Assembly: GCF_003367395.1 (NCBI RefSeq)
Contig: NZ_CP031417.1
Coordinates: forward strand, 3,038,001 to 3,102,000
Length of the DNA stretch: 64,000 bases
Reading direction: 5' to 3'
From: Pseudolabrys taiwanensis
GTDB lineage: Bacteria > Pseudomonadota > Alphaproteobacteria > Rhizobiales > Xanthobacteraceae
Under the pieces are notes generated by a model, which saw only the letters and a list, made by a program, of their open reading frames with translations, did not search any database and had not been told where the DNA came from. Of this stretch, positions 26,373 through 34,647 are shown one piece after another. How positions within the stretch are numbered: position 1 is the stretch's first letter; the number at the start of each line of letters is the position of its first letter. The translations under genes were made by a program, and so were the position numbers.

Positions 26373-27797
26373 ATGGATCCAGCCATTTCCTCGCTTATCG
26401 ACCGCGCCGGCCTCGACCGGACCAAAGTGCGGCAGCTCATCGGACGCGGGCTGGAGCGCGCCGACGATGGCGAGCTGTTCCTGGAATACAAGCAATCCGA
26501 GGGCCTCGTGTTCGACAACGGGCGCCTGAAGCAGGCGACCTACGATACCTCGCAAGGCTTTGGCCTGCGCGCGGTAAAGGGTGAGGCCGTCGGCTACGCC
26601 CACGCTTCGGACGTGTCGGAAGCGGCGCTCGCGCGCGCGGCGGAAGCGGTGCGCGCGGTCAACAGCGGCCACACCGGCACCTACGCCGACGCCCCCGGCC
26701 GCACTAACCGCAAGCTCTATGGCGACGAGAACCCGCTCGGCGAACCCTCGTTCGAAACCAAGGTCAAACTGCTCGAGCAGATCGACGCTTATGCGCGGGC
26801 CAAGGATCCGCGCGTGCGGCAGGTGTCCGCCAGCATTGCCGCAACCTGGCAGGTGGTCGAGATCCTGCGTGCCGATGGCGAGATCTACCGCGACATTCGT
26901 CCTCTGGTGCGCCTCAACGTCTCAGTGGTGACCGGCGACGGCGACCGTCAAGAAACCGGCTCGTTCGGTTTCGGCGGCCGTGAAGGTTACGGCCAGTTCA
27001 TCGCCACGCACGCGTGGCAGACGGCGGTCGACGAGGCGGTGCGGCAGGCGCTGGTCAATCTCGATGCGGTGCCCGCGCCCGCCGGCGAGATGGACGTCGT
27101 CCTCGGCGCCGGCTGGCCCGGTGTGATGCTGCACGAGGCCGTGGGTCACGGGCTCGAGGGCGATTTCAACCGCAAGAAGACCTCGGCCTTCGCCGGTCTG
27201 ATGGGCAAGCAGGTCGCCGCCAAGGGCGTTACCGTGGTCGACGACGGCACCATGCAGTCGCGTCGCGGTTCATTGTCGATCGACGACGAGGGCACGCCGA
27301 CCAACCGTACCGTACTGATCGAGGACGGCATTCTTGTCGGCTACATGCAGGACCGGCAGAACGCCCGCCTCATGGGCATGAAGCCGACCGGCAACGGCCG
27401 GCGCGAAAGCCACGCGCACGTGCCGATGCCGCGCATGACCAATACGTATATGCTCGGCGGCGACAAGCCGCGTGAGGAGATCATCGCTTCCGTGAAGAAC
27501 GGCCTCTATGCCGTGAACTTCGGCGGCGGCCAGGTCGACATCACCTCGGGCAAATACGTCTTCCAGTGCACCGAGGCGTACAAGATCGAGAACGGCAAGG
27601 TGACGGTGCCGGTGAAGGGCGCCATGCTGATCGGCAACGGACCGACCGATCTCCATCGCATTTCGATGATCGGCAATGACTTCGCGCTCGACCCCGGCAT
27701 CGGAACCTGCGGCAAGAACGGCCAGGGCGTACCGGTCGGCGTCGGCCAGCCGTCGCTGCGCATGGACAAGATCACCGTCGGCGGGACTGCATCATGA
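26373..27797 (+). CDS. tldD: Metalloprotease TldD
   Basis: 474 residues; with its partner TldE/PmbA this zinc protease degrades unfolded or modified peptides (microcin and PqqA/CcdA processing are known in Enterobacteria). The TldD/PmbA motif HEXXXH is present as HEAVGH at residues 254-259 followed by GLEGDFNRKKTSAFAG, and the final zinc ligand region is LDPGIGTCGKNGQGVPVGVGQ (Cys). Start ATG 26373 has CGGAGAG upstream. The last base triplet overlaps the lepB start by 4 bases (ATGA). Interestingly E. coli TldD is linked to CcdA degradation and a CcdA/CcdB pair lies just two genes downstream here. Confidence 0.96.
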   Translation: MDPAISSLIDRAGLDRTKVRQLIGRGLERADDGELFLEYKQSEGLVFDNGRLKQATYDTSQGFGLRAVKGEAVGYAHASDVSEAALARAAEAVRAVNSGHTGTYADAPGRTNRKLYGDENPLGEPSFETKVKLLEQIDAYARAKDPRVRQVSASIAATWQVVEILRADGEIYRDIRPLVRLNVSVVTGDGDRQETGSFGFGGREGYGQFIATHAWQTAVDEAVRQALVNLDAVPAPAGEMDVVLGAGWPGVMLHEAVGHGLEGDFNRKKTSAFAGLMGKQVAAKGVTVVDDGTMQSRRGSLSIDDEGTPTNRTVLIEDGILVGYMQDRQNARLMGMKPTGNGRRESHAHVPMPRMTNTYMLGGDKPREEIIASVKNGLYAVNFGGGQVDITSGKYVFQCTEAYKIENGKVTVPVKGAMLIGNGPTDLHRISMIGNDFALDPGIGTCGKNGQGVPVGVGQPSLRMDKITVGGTAS

Positions 27798-28573
27798 CGA
27801 CAACCGAGCAAAAAAGCGCTGCGGACAAGCCGCGCACACAAAGCTGGCTCCGAAGCATCGGCGACATTGTCGCGATCGTGCTCCTGGTGATGGCGGCGAA
27901 GACCGCCATTGCCGAGCCGTTCTACGTGCCGTCCGGCTCGATGGAGCCGACCTTGCAGATCGGCGACGAACTGCTCGCGACCAAGTATCCTTATGGCTAC
28001 AACGCCGCGTCGCTGCCATCCTTCATCACGCTGCCGGAGGGCAAACGCGTCCTCGGCGCACTGCCGCAACGCGGCGACGTCGTCGTGTTCCGCTGGCCGG
28101 GCGATCGCTCGCAGGTCTGGGTTAAGCGCGTGATCGGCCTACCGGGCGATCATGTGGCCCTGCGTGACGGCCGGGTCTTCATCAACGGCGAGCCTGTCGG
28201 CATCGCACCGAACGGCGATGGCCAATCGGAACGCGAAGACGGCAGCGAGATCGCCGCGGCGCGCTTCACGGAGACGCTGCCGGGCGGACGCGCGCATACG
28301 ATCTTCAAGCTCACCAACGACAATCCCCTCGACAACATGGCCGAGACCGTGGTGCCGCCGGATCACCTGTTCGTCATGGGCGACAACCGCGACAACTCGG
28401 CCGACAGCCGCGTGCCGGTCCGCATGGGCGGCGTCGGCATGCTGCCGGTCGACAATCTCGTCGGCCGCGTCGACGCAATCGTCGGCTCGTGGGATCTCGG
28501 GATGAAGGATCAACCGATCTGGACTTGGCCCGCGGGCCTGCGCCTGTCGCGTTTCTTCAGCGCGGTGCATTGA
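27794..28573 (+). CDS. lepB: Signal peptidase I
   Basis: 259 residues; membrane-bound Ser-Lys protease that removes signal peptides from exported proteins. One N-terminal membrane helix (IVAIVLLVMAAKTAIAEPF) is followed by the catalytic Ser49 in PSGSMEPTLQIGD and Lys111 in VWVKRVIGLPGDHV; the C-terminal family boxes appear as FVMGDNRDNSADSR. Overlaps tldD by 4 bases. It is probably an additional copy beside the canonical lepB of the lepB-rnc-era cluster, since the usual neighbours are absent. Confidence 0.93.
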   Translation: MTTTEQKSAADKPRTQSWLRSIGDIVAIVLLVMAAKTAIAEPFYVPSGSMEPTLQIGDELLATKYPYGYNAASLPSFITLPEGKRVLGALPQRGDVVVFRWPGDRSQVWVKRVIGLPGDHVALRDGRVFINGEPVGIAPNGDGQSEREDGSEIAAARFTETLPGGRAHTIFKLTNDNPLDNMAETVVPPDHLFVMGDNRDNSADSRVPVRMGGVGMLPVDNLVGRVDAIVGSWDLGMKDQPIWTWPAGLRLSRFFSAVH

Positions 28574-28638
28574 GGGACGGGCGCGGCAACTTGCCTGGGT
28601 CGGACGCCCGCATTAATCTTCCTTAGGGAGGCGGTCCG

Positions 28639-28878
28639 ATGGGCAAGCAGTCCGATAAACGCGCGGTCAATTTGTTCGTCGAGGCCGATCTCCTCGACGA
28701 AGCGAGCCGCATGAAAATTGATCTCGCCCTGGCGCTTGAACAGCAGCTGCGGTCCCTACTCAAGACCGAAGACGAGAAGCGTTGGCTCGAAGAGAATAAG
28801 TCCGCGATTTCTTCGATCAATGAATTCATCGAGCAGAATGGATTGTTAGCAAGCCGGTTGCGCTATCGCGGCAACTGA
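28639..28878 (+). CDS. ccdA: CcdA-family antitoxin
   Basis: 79 residues with AGGGAGGCGGTCCG as ribosome site. N-terminal ribbon-helix-helix DNA-binding part (KRAVNLFVEADLLDEASRMKIDLALALEQQLR) and C-terminal toxin-binding tail typical of CcdA (EKRWLEENKSAISSINEFIEQNGLLASRLR). It neutralises CcdB and represses the operon cooperatively. The stop overlaps the toxin start by one base (TGATG), ensuring coupled translation. Chromosomal CcdAB modules of this type are common in Proteobacteria. Confidence 0.92.
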   Translation: MGKQSDKRAVNLFVEADLLDEASRMKIDLALALEQQLRSLLKTEDEKRWLEENKSAISSINEFIEQNGLLASRLRYRGN

Positions 28879-29192
28879 TGCTCAGGCAATTCGACATTGT
28901 CGTTAATCCTGACGCGCAGGAAGCGCAGATCCGACCATACCTCGTCATCCTCCAATCCAATCTATTATCTGGCCTCGCGTCGATCATTGTCGCTCCGCTC
29001 ATCGCACGAGAGCGGATGGCCGGCGCCCAGCGGCTAAATCCGATCGTGACGGTGGCCGGCAGAGAGTATTGGCTTGCAACGCACGAACTGTTTGCCGTGG
29101 ACCGCCGCGTCCTACGCGCGGCAGTTGGCAGCATTTCGGAACGACGCGACTCTATTATCGCCGCAATCGACTTGATCTTCCTGGGTTTTTAA
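28878..29192 (+). CDS. ccdB: CcdB-family gyrase-poisoning toxin
   Basis: 104 residues, CcdB fold (starts MLRQFDIVVNPD, continues PYLVILQSNLLSGLASIIVAPL and NPIVTVAGREYWLATHELFAVDR). CcdB of plasmid F traps DNA gyrase with its C-terminal Trp-Gly-Ile; here the C-terminus is LIFLGF, so the key Trp is replaced by Leu and the end is Gly-Phe. Toxicity toward gyrase may therefore be altered or lost. Coupled to ccdA by 1-base overlap. The gene pair has a somewhat lower GC content than its surroundings, consistent with acquisition. Confidence 0.9.
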   Translation: MLRQFDIVVNPDAQEAQIRPYLVILQSNLLSGLASIIVAPLIARERMAGAQRLNPIVTVAGREYWLATHELFAVDRRVLRAAVGSISERRDSIIAAIDLIFLGF

Positions 29193-29199
29193 CGGGTTT

Positions 29200-29760
29200 C
29201 TACCGCACTACGCCGGAAATGCAGCACGGCTTGTGGCGCGGCCGCGTGATCCTGTCCTTCAGATAGCAGCGCGGCGCAGCGGAGATGTAGCCCGCCCGCA
29301 CGAAGGTGAAGGCACGACAGCGCTTCTCGCCGTCGCAGATCGCCTTGCAATTATCCGCCGTCCCATCGGCCGGCAGGTCGACGAAACGGTAGTCGCCGCC
29401 TTGTCGATCGATGGAGTATTCGGTTTCGCCCTGGCGCGGTTCGACCACGCCGGCGCCGCGCACGCCCGACACGCAGCATGAATTTTCGGCGCGCGGCGGC
29501 ACTTGGTTCTTCAGCCAGCACGTCGCCGCGCCCGCGGCGGTTTTCGGATAAGAGAAGCTCCAGGCCCGGCACCGCGCGTCGCGCTCACAGCGGGCGGCGC
29601 AGACGTCGGGATCGCCGGTGCGCACTTCGAAATGGGCGTAATCGCCACCGAAGCGATCGTAGCCGGTCTGCGCCGAGGCAGCGCCGAACGGCAGGGCAAG
29701 CGCCAATAGCGCGCAGGCCAAGGCAAGCAGCCCGCCGCATAACCTCGTCAACAGCCGCAT
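29200..29760 (-). CDS. Exported PAN/Apple-domain protein
   Basis: 186 residues from ATG 29760; a Met 11 codons upstream lacks a ribosome site. A signal peptide (cleavage near ASAQTG) is followed by two tandem PAN/Apple modules: the first with GDPDVCAARCERDARCRAW and CCVSGV, the second with TADNCKAICDGEKRCRAFTF and CCISGVV. The cysteine spacing (C-x3-C-x5-C and a later CC) is repeated in both, so the protein is an internal duplication held by disulfides. PAN modules bind proteins or carbohydrates; bacterial members often attach to cell-surface structures. It converges with ccdB, 7 bases apart. Confidence 0.85.
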   Translation of the reverse strand: MRLLTRLCGGLLALACALLALALPFGAASAQTGYDRFGGDYAHFEVRTGDPDVCAARCERDARCRAWSFSYPKTAAGAATCWLKNQVPPRAENSCCVSGVRGAGVVEPRQGETEYSIDRQGGDYRFVDLPADGTADNCKAICDGEKRCRAFTFVRAGYISAAPRCYLKDRITRPRHKPCCISGVVR

Positions 29761-29864
29761 GCACCCGCGCTCAACCTGCACCTTCCCTGGCACGGACTGT
29801 AACGCGATCGCAGCGAATTGGGCAGGTGTAGCTTTTTGCCCGAAGCGCTCATGCCGAAAAAGTG

Positions 29865-29893
29865 AGCGCCCGCTGGAGGGGCCAGCGGGCGCT
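29865..29893 (-). terminator. Intrinsic terminator of the DUF1127 gene
   Basis: Perfect 12-bp stem AGCGCCCGCTGG (29865-29876) / CCAGCGGGCGCT (29882-29893) with a 5-base loop; on the minus strand it is followed by CACTTTTTC. It lies 83 bases past the stop of the DUF1127 gene. Confidence 0.75.
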
Positions 29894-29975
29894 AGATCCG
29901 GCCGCGAGAGGGGATTTTCGCGGGTGTCGGATCGGCGGCCGATGAGAGGGATCGGCCGTTTGGCTTAAGGCGTCG

Positions 29976-30341
29976 TCACACAGCCTCTCGGGCCGGGCGA
30001 TCCGTCGGCGGCCGCCGGAAGCCGTTTTGGGGCTCGGCGCGGCGCGCGATCTCATCGCGCAGCAGCGCCTTATTCCAACGCCGCTCCAGCGCCCGCTCGC
30101 GCAAGAGTGCGGTCGGGTCTTCCCAGAACGGCTCGGAGAAAGCGTCCTGCACATCGCTGCGGGTGATGCCGATGTCGGCGAGCATGCGACGGTCGAGACC
30201 GGCCAGGACCGTCGCGTTGCGACGGTTGCGGTGCGCGCGGGCAATCTGCCGGACCCAGTAGGCCATAACGCCAACAGCCGCCGCGCAGGCACGCAGCGAG
30301 GCGCCGGCGGCAATCGGCAGAACGGGGTAATGCGCAGTCAT
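29976..30341 (-). CDS. DUF1127 domain small protein
   Basis: 121 residues with AGGAGATTGATCG as ribosome site. A DUF1127 (YjiS-like) core, RRNATVLAGLDRRMLADIGITRSDV (residues about 39-64), is preceded by a hydrophobic N-terminus and followed by a charged tail (FWEDPTALLRERAL and NKALLRDEIARRAEP). DUF1127 proteins are small, stress-linked, and some bind RNA (CcaF1 in Rhodobacter) or affect phosphate/carbon metabolism. It is transcribed divergently from a LysR regulator, which may control it. Confidence 0.88.
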   Translation of the reverse strand: MTAHYPVLPIAAGASLRACAAAVGVMAYWVRQIARAHRNRRNATVLAGLDRRMLADIGITRSDVQDAFSEPFWEDPTALLRERALERRWNKALLRDEIARRAEPQNGFRRPPTDRPAREAV

Positions 30342-30491
30342 CGATCAATCTCCTGCGGTTCGCAGCCTCGAGGCGCCACACCGCCTCAAATCCGGCACCG
30401 AAACCACCCGAAAGCCCCACCCGATTCCTCGGCTCGGCTTGGACCTTGAATATGCTCGCGCGGTATTGATTAGTGAAACGAATGTTTTTAA

Positions 30492-30505
30492 TCTGACCGA
30501 TCAGA
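30492..30505. promoter_or_regulatory. Candidate LysR operator between DUF1127 gene and LysR gene
   Basis: Inverted repeat TCTGA-CCGA-TCAGA in the 220-base divergent gap, 57 bases before the LysR start; the only AT-rich portion of the gap lies just to its left. LysR-type proteins bind such short dyads to autoregulate and activate the divergent gene. Confidence 0.4.
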
Positions 30506-30561
30506 ACTGGTGATGTTACCCCTGCCGGGAAAATGACGCCGGCCGCTCAGGACGTTGCACC

Positions 30562-31440
30562 ATGACCGCGCTCCTCGACGTCGATCAATTGCGCACTTTC
30601 ATCGCCATCGCCGAAACGGGCAGCTTCACCAAAGCGGCGGAGGTGGTGAACAAGACGCAATCGGCGGTTTCGATGCAGATGAAGCGGCTGGAGGAGCGAC
30701 TGGAACGGGCGATCTTCCTGCGCGACGGCCGCGCCTCGAAGCTCACCGAGGACGGCCAGCGGCTGCTCGACTACGCGCGCCGCATCGTCAAATTGAACGT
30801 CGAAACGATCGCCGCCTTCTCCGATGCGCAGCTGTCCGGCCGCGTGCGGCTCGGTGTGCCGGACGATTATGCCGATCGTTATCTCCCCGAAATCATGGCG
30901 CGCTTCTCGCGCGCTTATCCGAGCGTCGAGCTCACGGTGATCTGCGAGCCGTCGATCGATCTTCTCGAGCGCATCGACGCCAACCAGCTCGACCTCGTCA
31001 TTGTCACCAATTGCGAATCCAAGCGCGCGTCGGAGACATTCCGCCGTGAGCGGCTGTTATGGGTGACGTCGAACCGGCATCCGACGCATACGGAGCAACC
31101 GGTGCCGTTGGCGCTCGGGCGGCCGAGCTGCTCCTGGCGGCGCACGGCCATCGACAAGTTGGAAGCGCTCGGCCGGCCGTATCGCGTGCTGTACTCGAGC
31201 TCGAATGCGGGCGCGGTCGCCGCGGCGGTGCTGTCCGGCCTTGCCGTGTCGGTGCTGGCCGAATCCGGCCTGCGTCCCGGCATGCGCGTGCTCACCGCCG
31301 CCGACGGCTTCCCGGAGCTGCCGCCTTGCCATGTCGGCTTGGTGCGCAACGCGCATGAAACATCGGCACTGGCCGATGCGCTGGCCGAGCACATCGTGTC
31401 CTCGCTCGACAACCTGTCGGAAGCGCAGGCCGCGGAGTAA
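30562..31440 (+). CDS. LysR-family transcriptional regulator
   Basis: 292 residues. N-terminal winged helix (residues about 8-66) with FIAIAETGSFTKAAEVVNKTQSAVSMQMKRLEERL, then a periplasmic-binding-protein-like effector domain beginning RVRLGVPDDYADRYLPEI. The effector domain and the preceding sequence match regulators found next to DUF1127 genes in Bradyrhizobium, where the target is unknown. The divergent gene and the intergenic dyad suggest autoregulation and control of the DUF1127 protein. Confidence 0.93.
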   Translation: MTALLDVDQLRTFIAIAETGSFTKAAEVVNKTQSAVSMQMKRLEERLERAIFLRDGRASKLTEDGQRLLDYARRIVKLNVETIAAFSDAQLSGRVRLGVPDDYADRYLPEIMARFSRAYPSVELTVICEPSIDLLERIDANQLDLVIVTNCESKRASETFRRERLLWVTSNRHPTHTEQPVPLALGRPSCSWRRTAIDKLEALGRPYRVLYSSSNAGAVAAAVLSGLAVSVLAESGLRPGMRVLTAADGFPELPPCHVGLVRNAHETSALADALAEHIVSSLDNLSEAQAAE

Positions 31441-31446
31441 TTTATC

Positions 31447-31472
31447 GTCGTCCCCGCGAAAGCGGGAACGAC
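31447..31472. repeat. Palindromic repeat (cgtccccgcgaaagcgg type)
   Basis: GTCGTCCCCGC, GAAA loop, GCGGGAACGAC with one mismatch, directly after the LysR stop and before the YbaK gene end. It belongs to the dispersed family seen at 39561, 44021 and 61427, and probably terminates both convergent genes. Confidence 0.7.
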
Positions 31473-31484
31473 AGCGATAACCGC

Positions 31485-31955
31485 TCAGCAAATCTCCGCC
31501 GCCTTCGCGTCCAGCACCCGCACCAGATCCGCCGGCGCAAGCTCCACCTGCAAGCCGCGGCGGCCGCCATTGCACACAACCTTGGGAAACGCCAGCGCCG
31601 TCTGCTCGACGAACGCGCGCACACGCTTCTTCTGGCCGAAGGGTGAAATGCCGCCGACGTAATAGCCGGTGATGCGCTCGGCATCGGCCGCCGCCAGCAT
31701 CGCCGCATGTTTGGCGCCGGCCACGGCGGCAAGCTTCTTCAAGTTCACCTCGCGATCCGAGGGCGCCAGCACGCAGACGATCTCGTCACCGGCCTTGGCC
31801 ATCAGCGTTTTCAAAAGCCGCGCCGGCTCGATGCCGAGCGCTTCCGCCGCCTGCATGCCGATGCGTTCGGCATTCGGATCGTAGTCGTATTCGTGCAGAT
31901 CGAAGGCGACCTTGGCTTTCTGCAGCGCAAGCGTGGCGGGTGTGGATTTGGCCAT
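31485..31955 (-). CDS. ybaK: Cys-tRNA(Pro) deacylase, YbaK/EbsC family
   Basis: 156 residues from ATG 31955; GGTGAG 11-16 bases upstream. Trans-editing enzyme that hydrolyses Cys-tRNA(Pro) mischarged by prolyl-tRNA synthetase. Family motifs: HEYDYDPNAERIGMQAAEALGI, catalytic Lys and Asp context KTLMAKAGDEIVCVLAPSDREVNLKKLA, GYYVGGISPFGQKK (the conserved GGI/V-SPFG) and C-terminal VCNGGRRGLQVEL. Single gene. Confidence 0.95.
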   Translation of the reverse strand: MAKSTPATLALQKAKVAFDLHEYDYDPNAERIGMQAAEALGIEPARLLKTLMAKAGDEIVCVLAPSDREVNLKKLAAVAGAKHAAMLAAADAERITGYYVGGISPFGQKKRVRAFVEQTALAFPKVVCNGGRRGLQVELAPADLVRVLDAKAAEIC

Positions 31956-32005
31956 GACCGTTAATCTCACCAAGCAACCGCGAACCTTGGAGCAACCCTC
32001 GGACC

Positions 32006-32109
32006 CGTCACCCTGAGGTGCTCGGCGCGCTTGCGTCGAGCCGCGAAGGGCGACGGCCTCGGCCGTTCATCCTTCGAGGGCCGCGCTACGCGGCCACCTC
32101 AGGATGACG
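32006..32109. repeat. Palindromic repeat ('cgtcatcctgaggtg' family)
   Basis: CGTCACCCTGAGGTG (32006-32020) and CACCTCAGGATGACG (32095-32109) form imperfect inverted termini of a 104-base element in the gap between YbaK and gshA. The same ends recur at 42079-42183 and, diverged, at 42678-42771. Confidence 0.8.
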
Positions 32110-32136
32110 TCAAAATCGGCACGTCGCTCACGAGTC

Positions 32137-33507
32137 CTAATACGCGTACTCGTCGAATATCGGATCGATCGAGCCGTTCCATTCGTTGAAGTACTTCTCC
32201 AGCAGCTCTTCCGCCGGCGTGATGCCGCGCGCGACCGACTCTTCCAGCGGCCGCAGATAGCGCGTCTCGTCGCGTCCATTGCGGTCGAGCCGCTGACGCT
32301 TCTGCAGGCCACGCCGGCACATGCGCAACGTTTCCTGCGCCAAAGTCAGCACGTTGGTGTTGCCGATTTCCGCACGGAAGCCGCGCCGCGGCACGTCATC
32401 GCGCAGCTTCTGACGCTCTTCGGCGGTCCAGTCCTTGACCATGTCCCAGCAGGCGTCGAGTGCCTCGTCGTCGTAGAGCAGCCCGACCCAATAAGCGGCC
32501 AGCGACGGCAACCGCCGCCACGGTCCGCCGTCGGCACCGCGCATTTCGAGATAGCGCTTGAGGCGCACCTCCGGGAAGATCGTCGACAGATGGTTCGCCC
32601 AGTCGGAAATCGTCGGGCGCTCGCCAGGCAACACATCGAGCTTGCCGGCGAAGAAATCGCGGAACGACTTGCCGGAAACGTCGATATATTTGTCGCCGCG
32701 TTTGACAAAATACATCGGCACGTCGAGCGCATAGTCGACCCACCGCTCGAAGCCCATACCGTCCTCGAAGGCCCAGGGCAGCATGCCGGCGCGGTTGTTG
32801 TCGGTGTCGGTCCAGATTTGCGAGCGCATCGACAGGAAGCCGTTCGGCTTGCACTCGGTGAAGGGAGAATTGGCGAACAAGGCGGTCGCCAACGGCTGCA
32901 GCGCAAGCGACACGCGCAGCTTCTTGACCATGTCGGCTTCGGAGAAGAAGTCGAGGTTCGCCTGCACGGTGCAAGTGCGGTACATCATGTCGAGGCCGTA
33001 TTGGCCGACCTTCGGCATGTAAGCCGTCATGATGCGATACCGCCCCTTCGGCATCACCGGCATGTCGGCGCGGCTCCAGTTCGGCGTCATGCCGAGGCCG
33101 AGGAAGCCGATCCCCAATGGCTTGGCCACTTCGCGCACCTGCGCCAGATGCGCGAACAGCTCGGACGCGGTCTGATGCACGTTGTCGACCGGCGCGCCGG
33201 ACAGTTCGAACTGGCCGCCCGGCTCCAGCGAAATCGCGCCGCCGCCGGTGACGTCGAACATGCCGATGATGTTCTCGCCCTCCATGATCGGATCCCAGCC
33301 GAGCAGATGCTGCATGCCATCGAGCAAGGAACGGATCGAGCGGCGCCCGTCATAGGGCACCGGCCGATGGTCTTCGATCAGAAAGGCGAATTTCTCGTGT
33401 TCGGTGCCGACGCGGAATTGCGATTTCGGCTTGCACCCTTGTTCGAGCCAAGCGACGAGTTCGTCGCGCGTCTCGATGGGTGTCATGTCGATTTGGTCAC
33501 GCGCCAT
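32137..33507 (-). CDS. gshA: Glutamate-cysteine ligase (class 2/plant-type)
   Basis: 456 residues; first enzyme of glutathione synthesis, joins L-Glu and L-Cys using ATP. This is the alphaproteobacterial/plant-type GCS2 fold: KSQFRVGTEHEKFAFLIED at the N-terminus (conserved GxExE-like Glu cluster), GAISLEPGGQFELSGAPV (ExGGQFE signature, substrate Glu), YRIMTAYMPKVGQYGLDMMYRTCTVQANLDF and RAGMLPWAFEDGMGFERWVDYAL. Complete length for the family. It stands alone between two repeats, without gshB nearby. Confidence 0.95.
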   Translation of the reverse strand: MARDQIDMTPIETRDELVAWLEQGCKPKSQFRVGTEHEKFAFLIEDHRPVPYDGRRSIRSLLDGMQHLLGWDPIMEGENIIGMFDVTGGGAISLEPGGQFELSGAPVDNVHQTASELFAHLAQVREVAKPLGIGFLGLGMTPNWSRADMPVMPKGRYRIMTAYMPKVGQYGLDMMYRTCTVQANLDFFSEADMVKKLRVSLALQPLATALFANSPFTECKPNGFLSMRSQIWTDTDNNRAGMLPWAFEDGMGFERWVDYALDVPMYFVKRGDKYIDVSGKSFRDFFAGKLDVLPGERPTISDWANHLSTIFPEVRLKRYLEMRGADGGPWRRLPSLAAYWVGLLYDDEALDACWDMVKDWTAEERQKLRDDVPRRGFRAEIGNTNVLTLAQETLRMCRRGLQKRQRLDRNGRDETRYLRPLEESVARGITPAEELLEKYFNEWNGSIDPIFDEYAY

Positions 33508-33721
33508 GAAGGGATCCGCAGAAAAAGGGTCGCGACCTTAAACATGCGGCGAAGCAAAGGGCAATGCATCGTCTGAAACCAAGCAATGCCCGAGGGGGAC
33601 TTGATTTTTTGACCTGTCCGACGGGCTAACCGGATCGGGACCACGGACCGGGCACCGATTGTCTCGCCTGCCGCCGTTCTATTTGTGTTCTTTCATCCCG
33701 TCGCGACGCTGTGAAAATAGA

Positions 33722-33737
33722 CCGCTGACCTCAGCGG
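33722..33737 (-). terminator. Hairpin overlapping the stop of the hypothetical exported protein gene
   Basis: CCGCTGA-CC-TCAGCGG (33722-33737): 7-bp perfect stem that includes the TGA stop of the minus-strand gene, followed on that strand by TCTATTTTC. A compact intrinsic terminator with part of the stem inside the coding region. Confidence 0.55.
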
Positions 33738-34366
33738 GTTTTCCAGAGGCGAATTGTGGCGATCGAGGCCTGGGTATAGCCGGGCGGCTTGGTATCGCCA
33801 CCAAAGGCCGCCTGGCTGGTCATCGTATTCGTCGTCAGAAGGCCGCCGACATAAGGCGCCGGTAGCCCGCTCAGGACGAGTTGGCAGCGCACCGGAAAAA
33901 GGCCTGGTGCCGGGAAATTGATGTTGAGCGCGAGGCACTCGCCACGGCCTCGGAAGGAAATCGCACCGAGTTGGACCTCGGCGTAGAAGTTCTGTCGCGC
34001 GCGTTCGCTGGTGTCACCGAAGCAGGCGCGCAGTTCCGCGACGCGCGTATCTTTCATTTGGATGACTTGGCCGTTGTCCGGCCGCACCCGAAGACTCCAG
34101 AACGAATAGAAGCGTTCCGCGTCCGTCTTGAACGGCTCGAATCCCGAACGCGTGGACGAGCACCAATTGTCGGCCGGCGTATGCGGCTCCCGGATGCTGC
34201 GGAGAATGTAGATTTCTTCCAGCGCTTCCGCCGGCTCAGCGCCCGCAGGCCCCGGCAACACCGGCCAGACGCACAGTGCCGCGACAATGGCGGCAGATGC
34301 CGCGCCGATGAACGCAATACATCGCCGCACTGCGACACCTACCCGATGGCCAACCGAAAGCCTCAT
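33731..34366 (-). CDS. Hypothetical exported protein
   Basis: 211 residues from ATG 34366; the start overlaps the stop of the upstream 2TM gene by 4 bases (TCAT/ATGA), so translation is coupled. A basic N-terminus and hydrophobic segment (AFIGAASAAIVAALCVW) act as signal peptide or anchor. The mature part contains ALEEIYILRSIREPHTPADNWC, GFEPFKTDAERFYSFWSLR, a Cys in VAELRACFGD, and ends in a segment with PAPYVGGLLTTNTMTSQAAFGG. I do not recognise the family; the hydrophilic, cysteine-containing periplasmic region suggests a folded exported domain of unknown role. Confidence 0.7.
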   Translation of the reverse strand: MRLSVGHRVGVAVRRCIAFIGAASAAIVAALCVWPVLPGPAGAEPAEALEEIYILRSIREPHTPADNWCSSTRSGFEPFKTDAERFYSFWSLRVRPDNGQVIQMKDTRVAELRACFGDTSERARQNFYAEVQLGAISFRGRGECLALNINFPAPGLFPVRCQLVLSGLPAPYVGGLLTTNTMTSQAAFGGDTKPPGYTQASIATIRLWKTR

Positions 34367-34575
34367 TGCGTGCTCTGGGTTTTGGGGGCTCCGGGCCCTA
34401 GAACAAAGAACCAATGACAGAAGAGTCCGATGCCCCATCCCAATGCGGCCCATAGGCTCCAATAGGGGGCGCCAGTAAGCGCATTGATGATCAACATCAC
34501 CACGACCGCCGGTACGAAGACCATGGCGTGGATACGAAACCCCAGCTTCTTCTGCTCCGGTGTCGAGTTTATCAT
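34363..34575 (-). CDS. 2TM domain membrane protein
   Basis: 70 residues: a short cytoplasmic start (INSTPEQKKLGFRIHAM), helix 1 (VFVPAVVVMLIINALTG) and helix 2 (WSLWAALGWGIGLFCHWFFV), matching the 2TM family (PF13239-type) also fused to some histidine kinases. Coupled to the downstream hypothetical exported protein by a 4-base overlap, so the two probably work together at the membrane. Function unknown. Confidence 0.8.
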   Translation of the reverse strand: MINSTPEQKKLGFRIHAMVFVPAVVVMLIINALTGAPYWSLWAALGWGIGLFCHWFFVLGPGAPKTQSTQ

Positions 34576-34647
34576 CGCGCTCTCCCAACCCGTGTTGCCC
34601 CATTTGCCTTGGCGGAGCCTTCTCCGACGCCGCGAAGACCCGTCATT

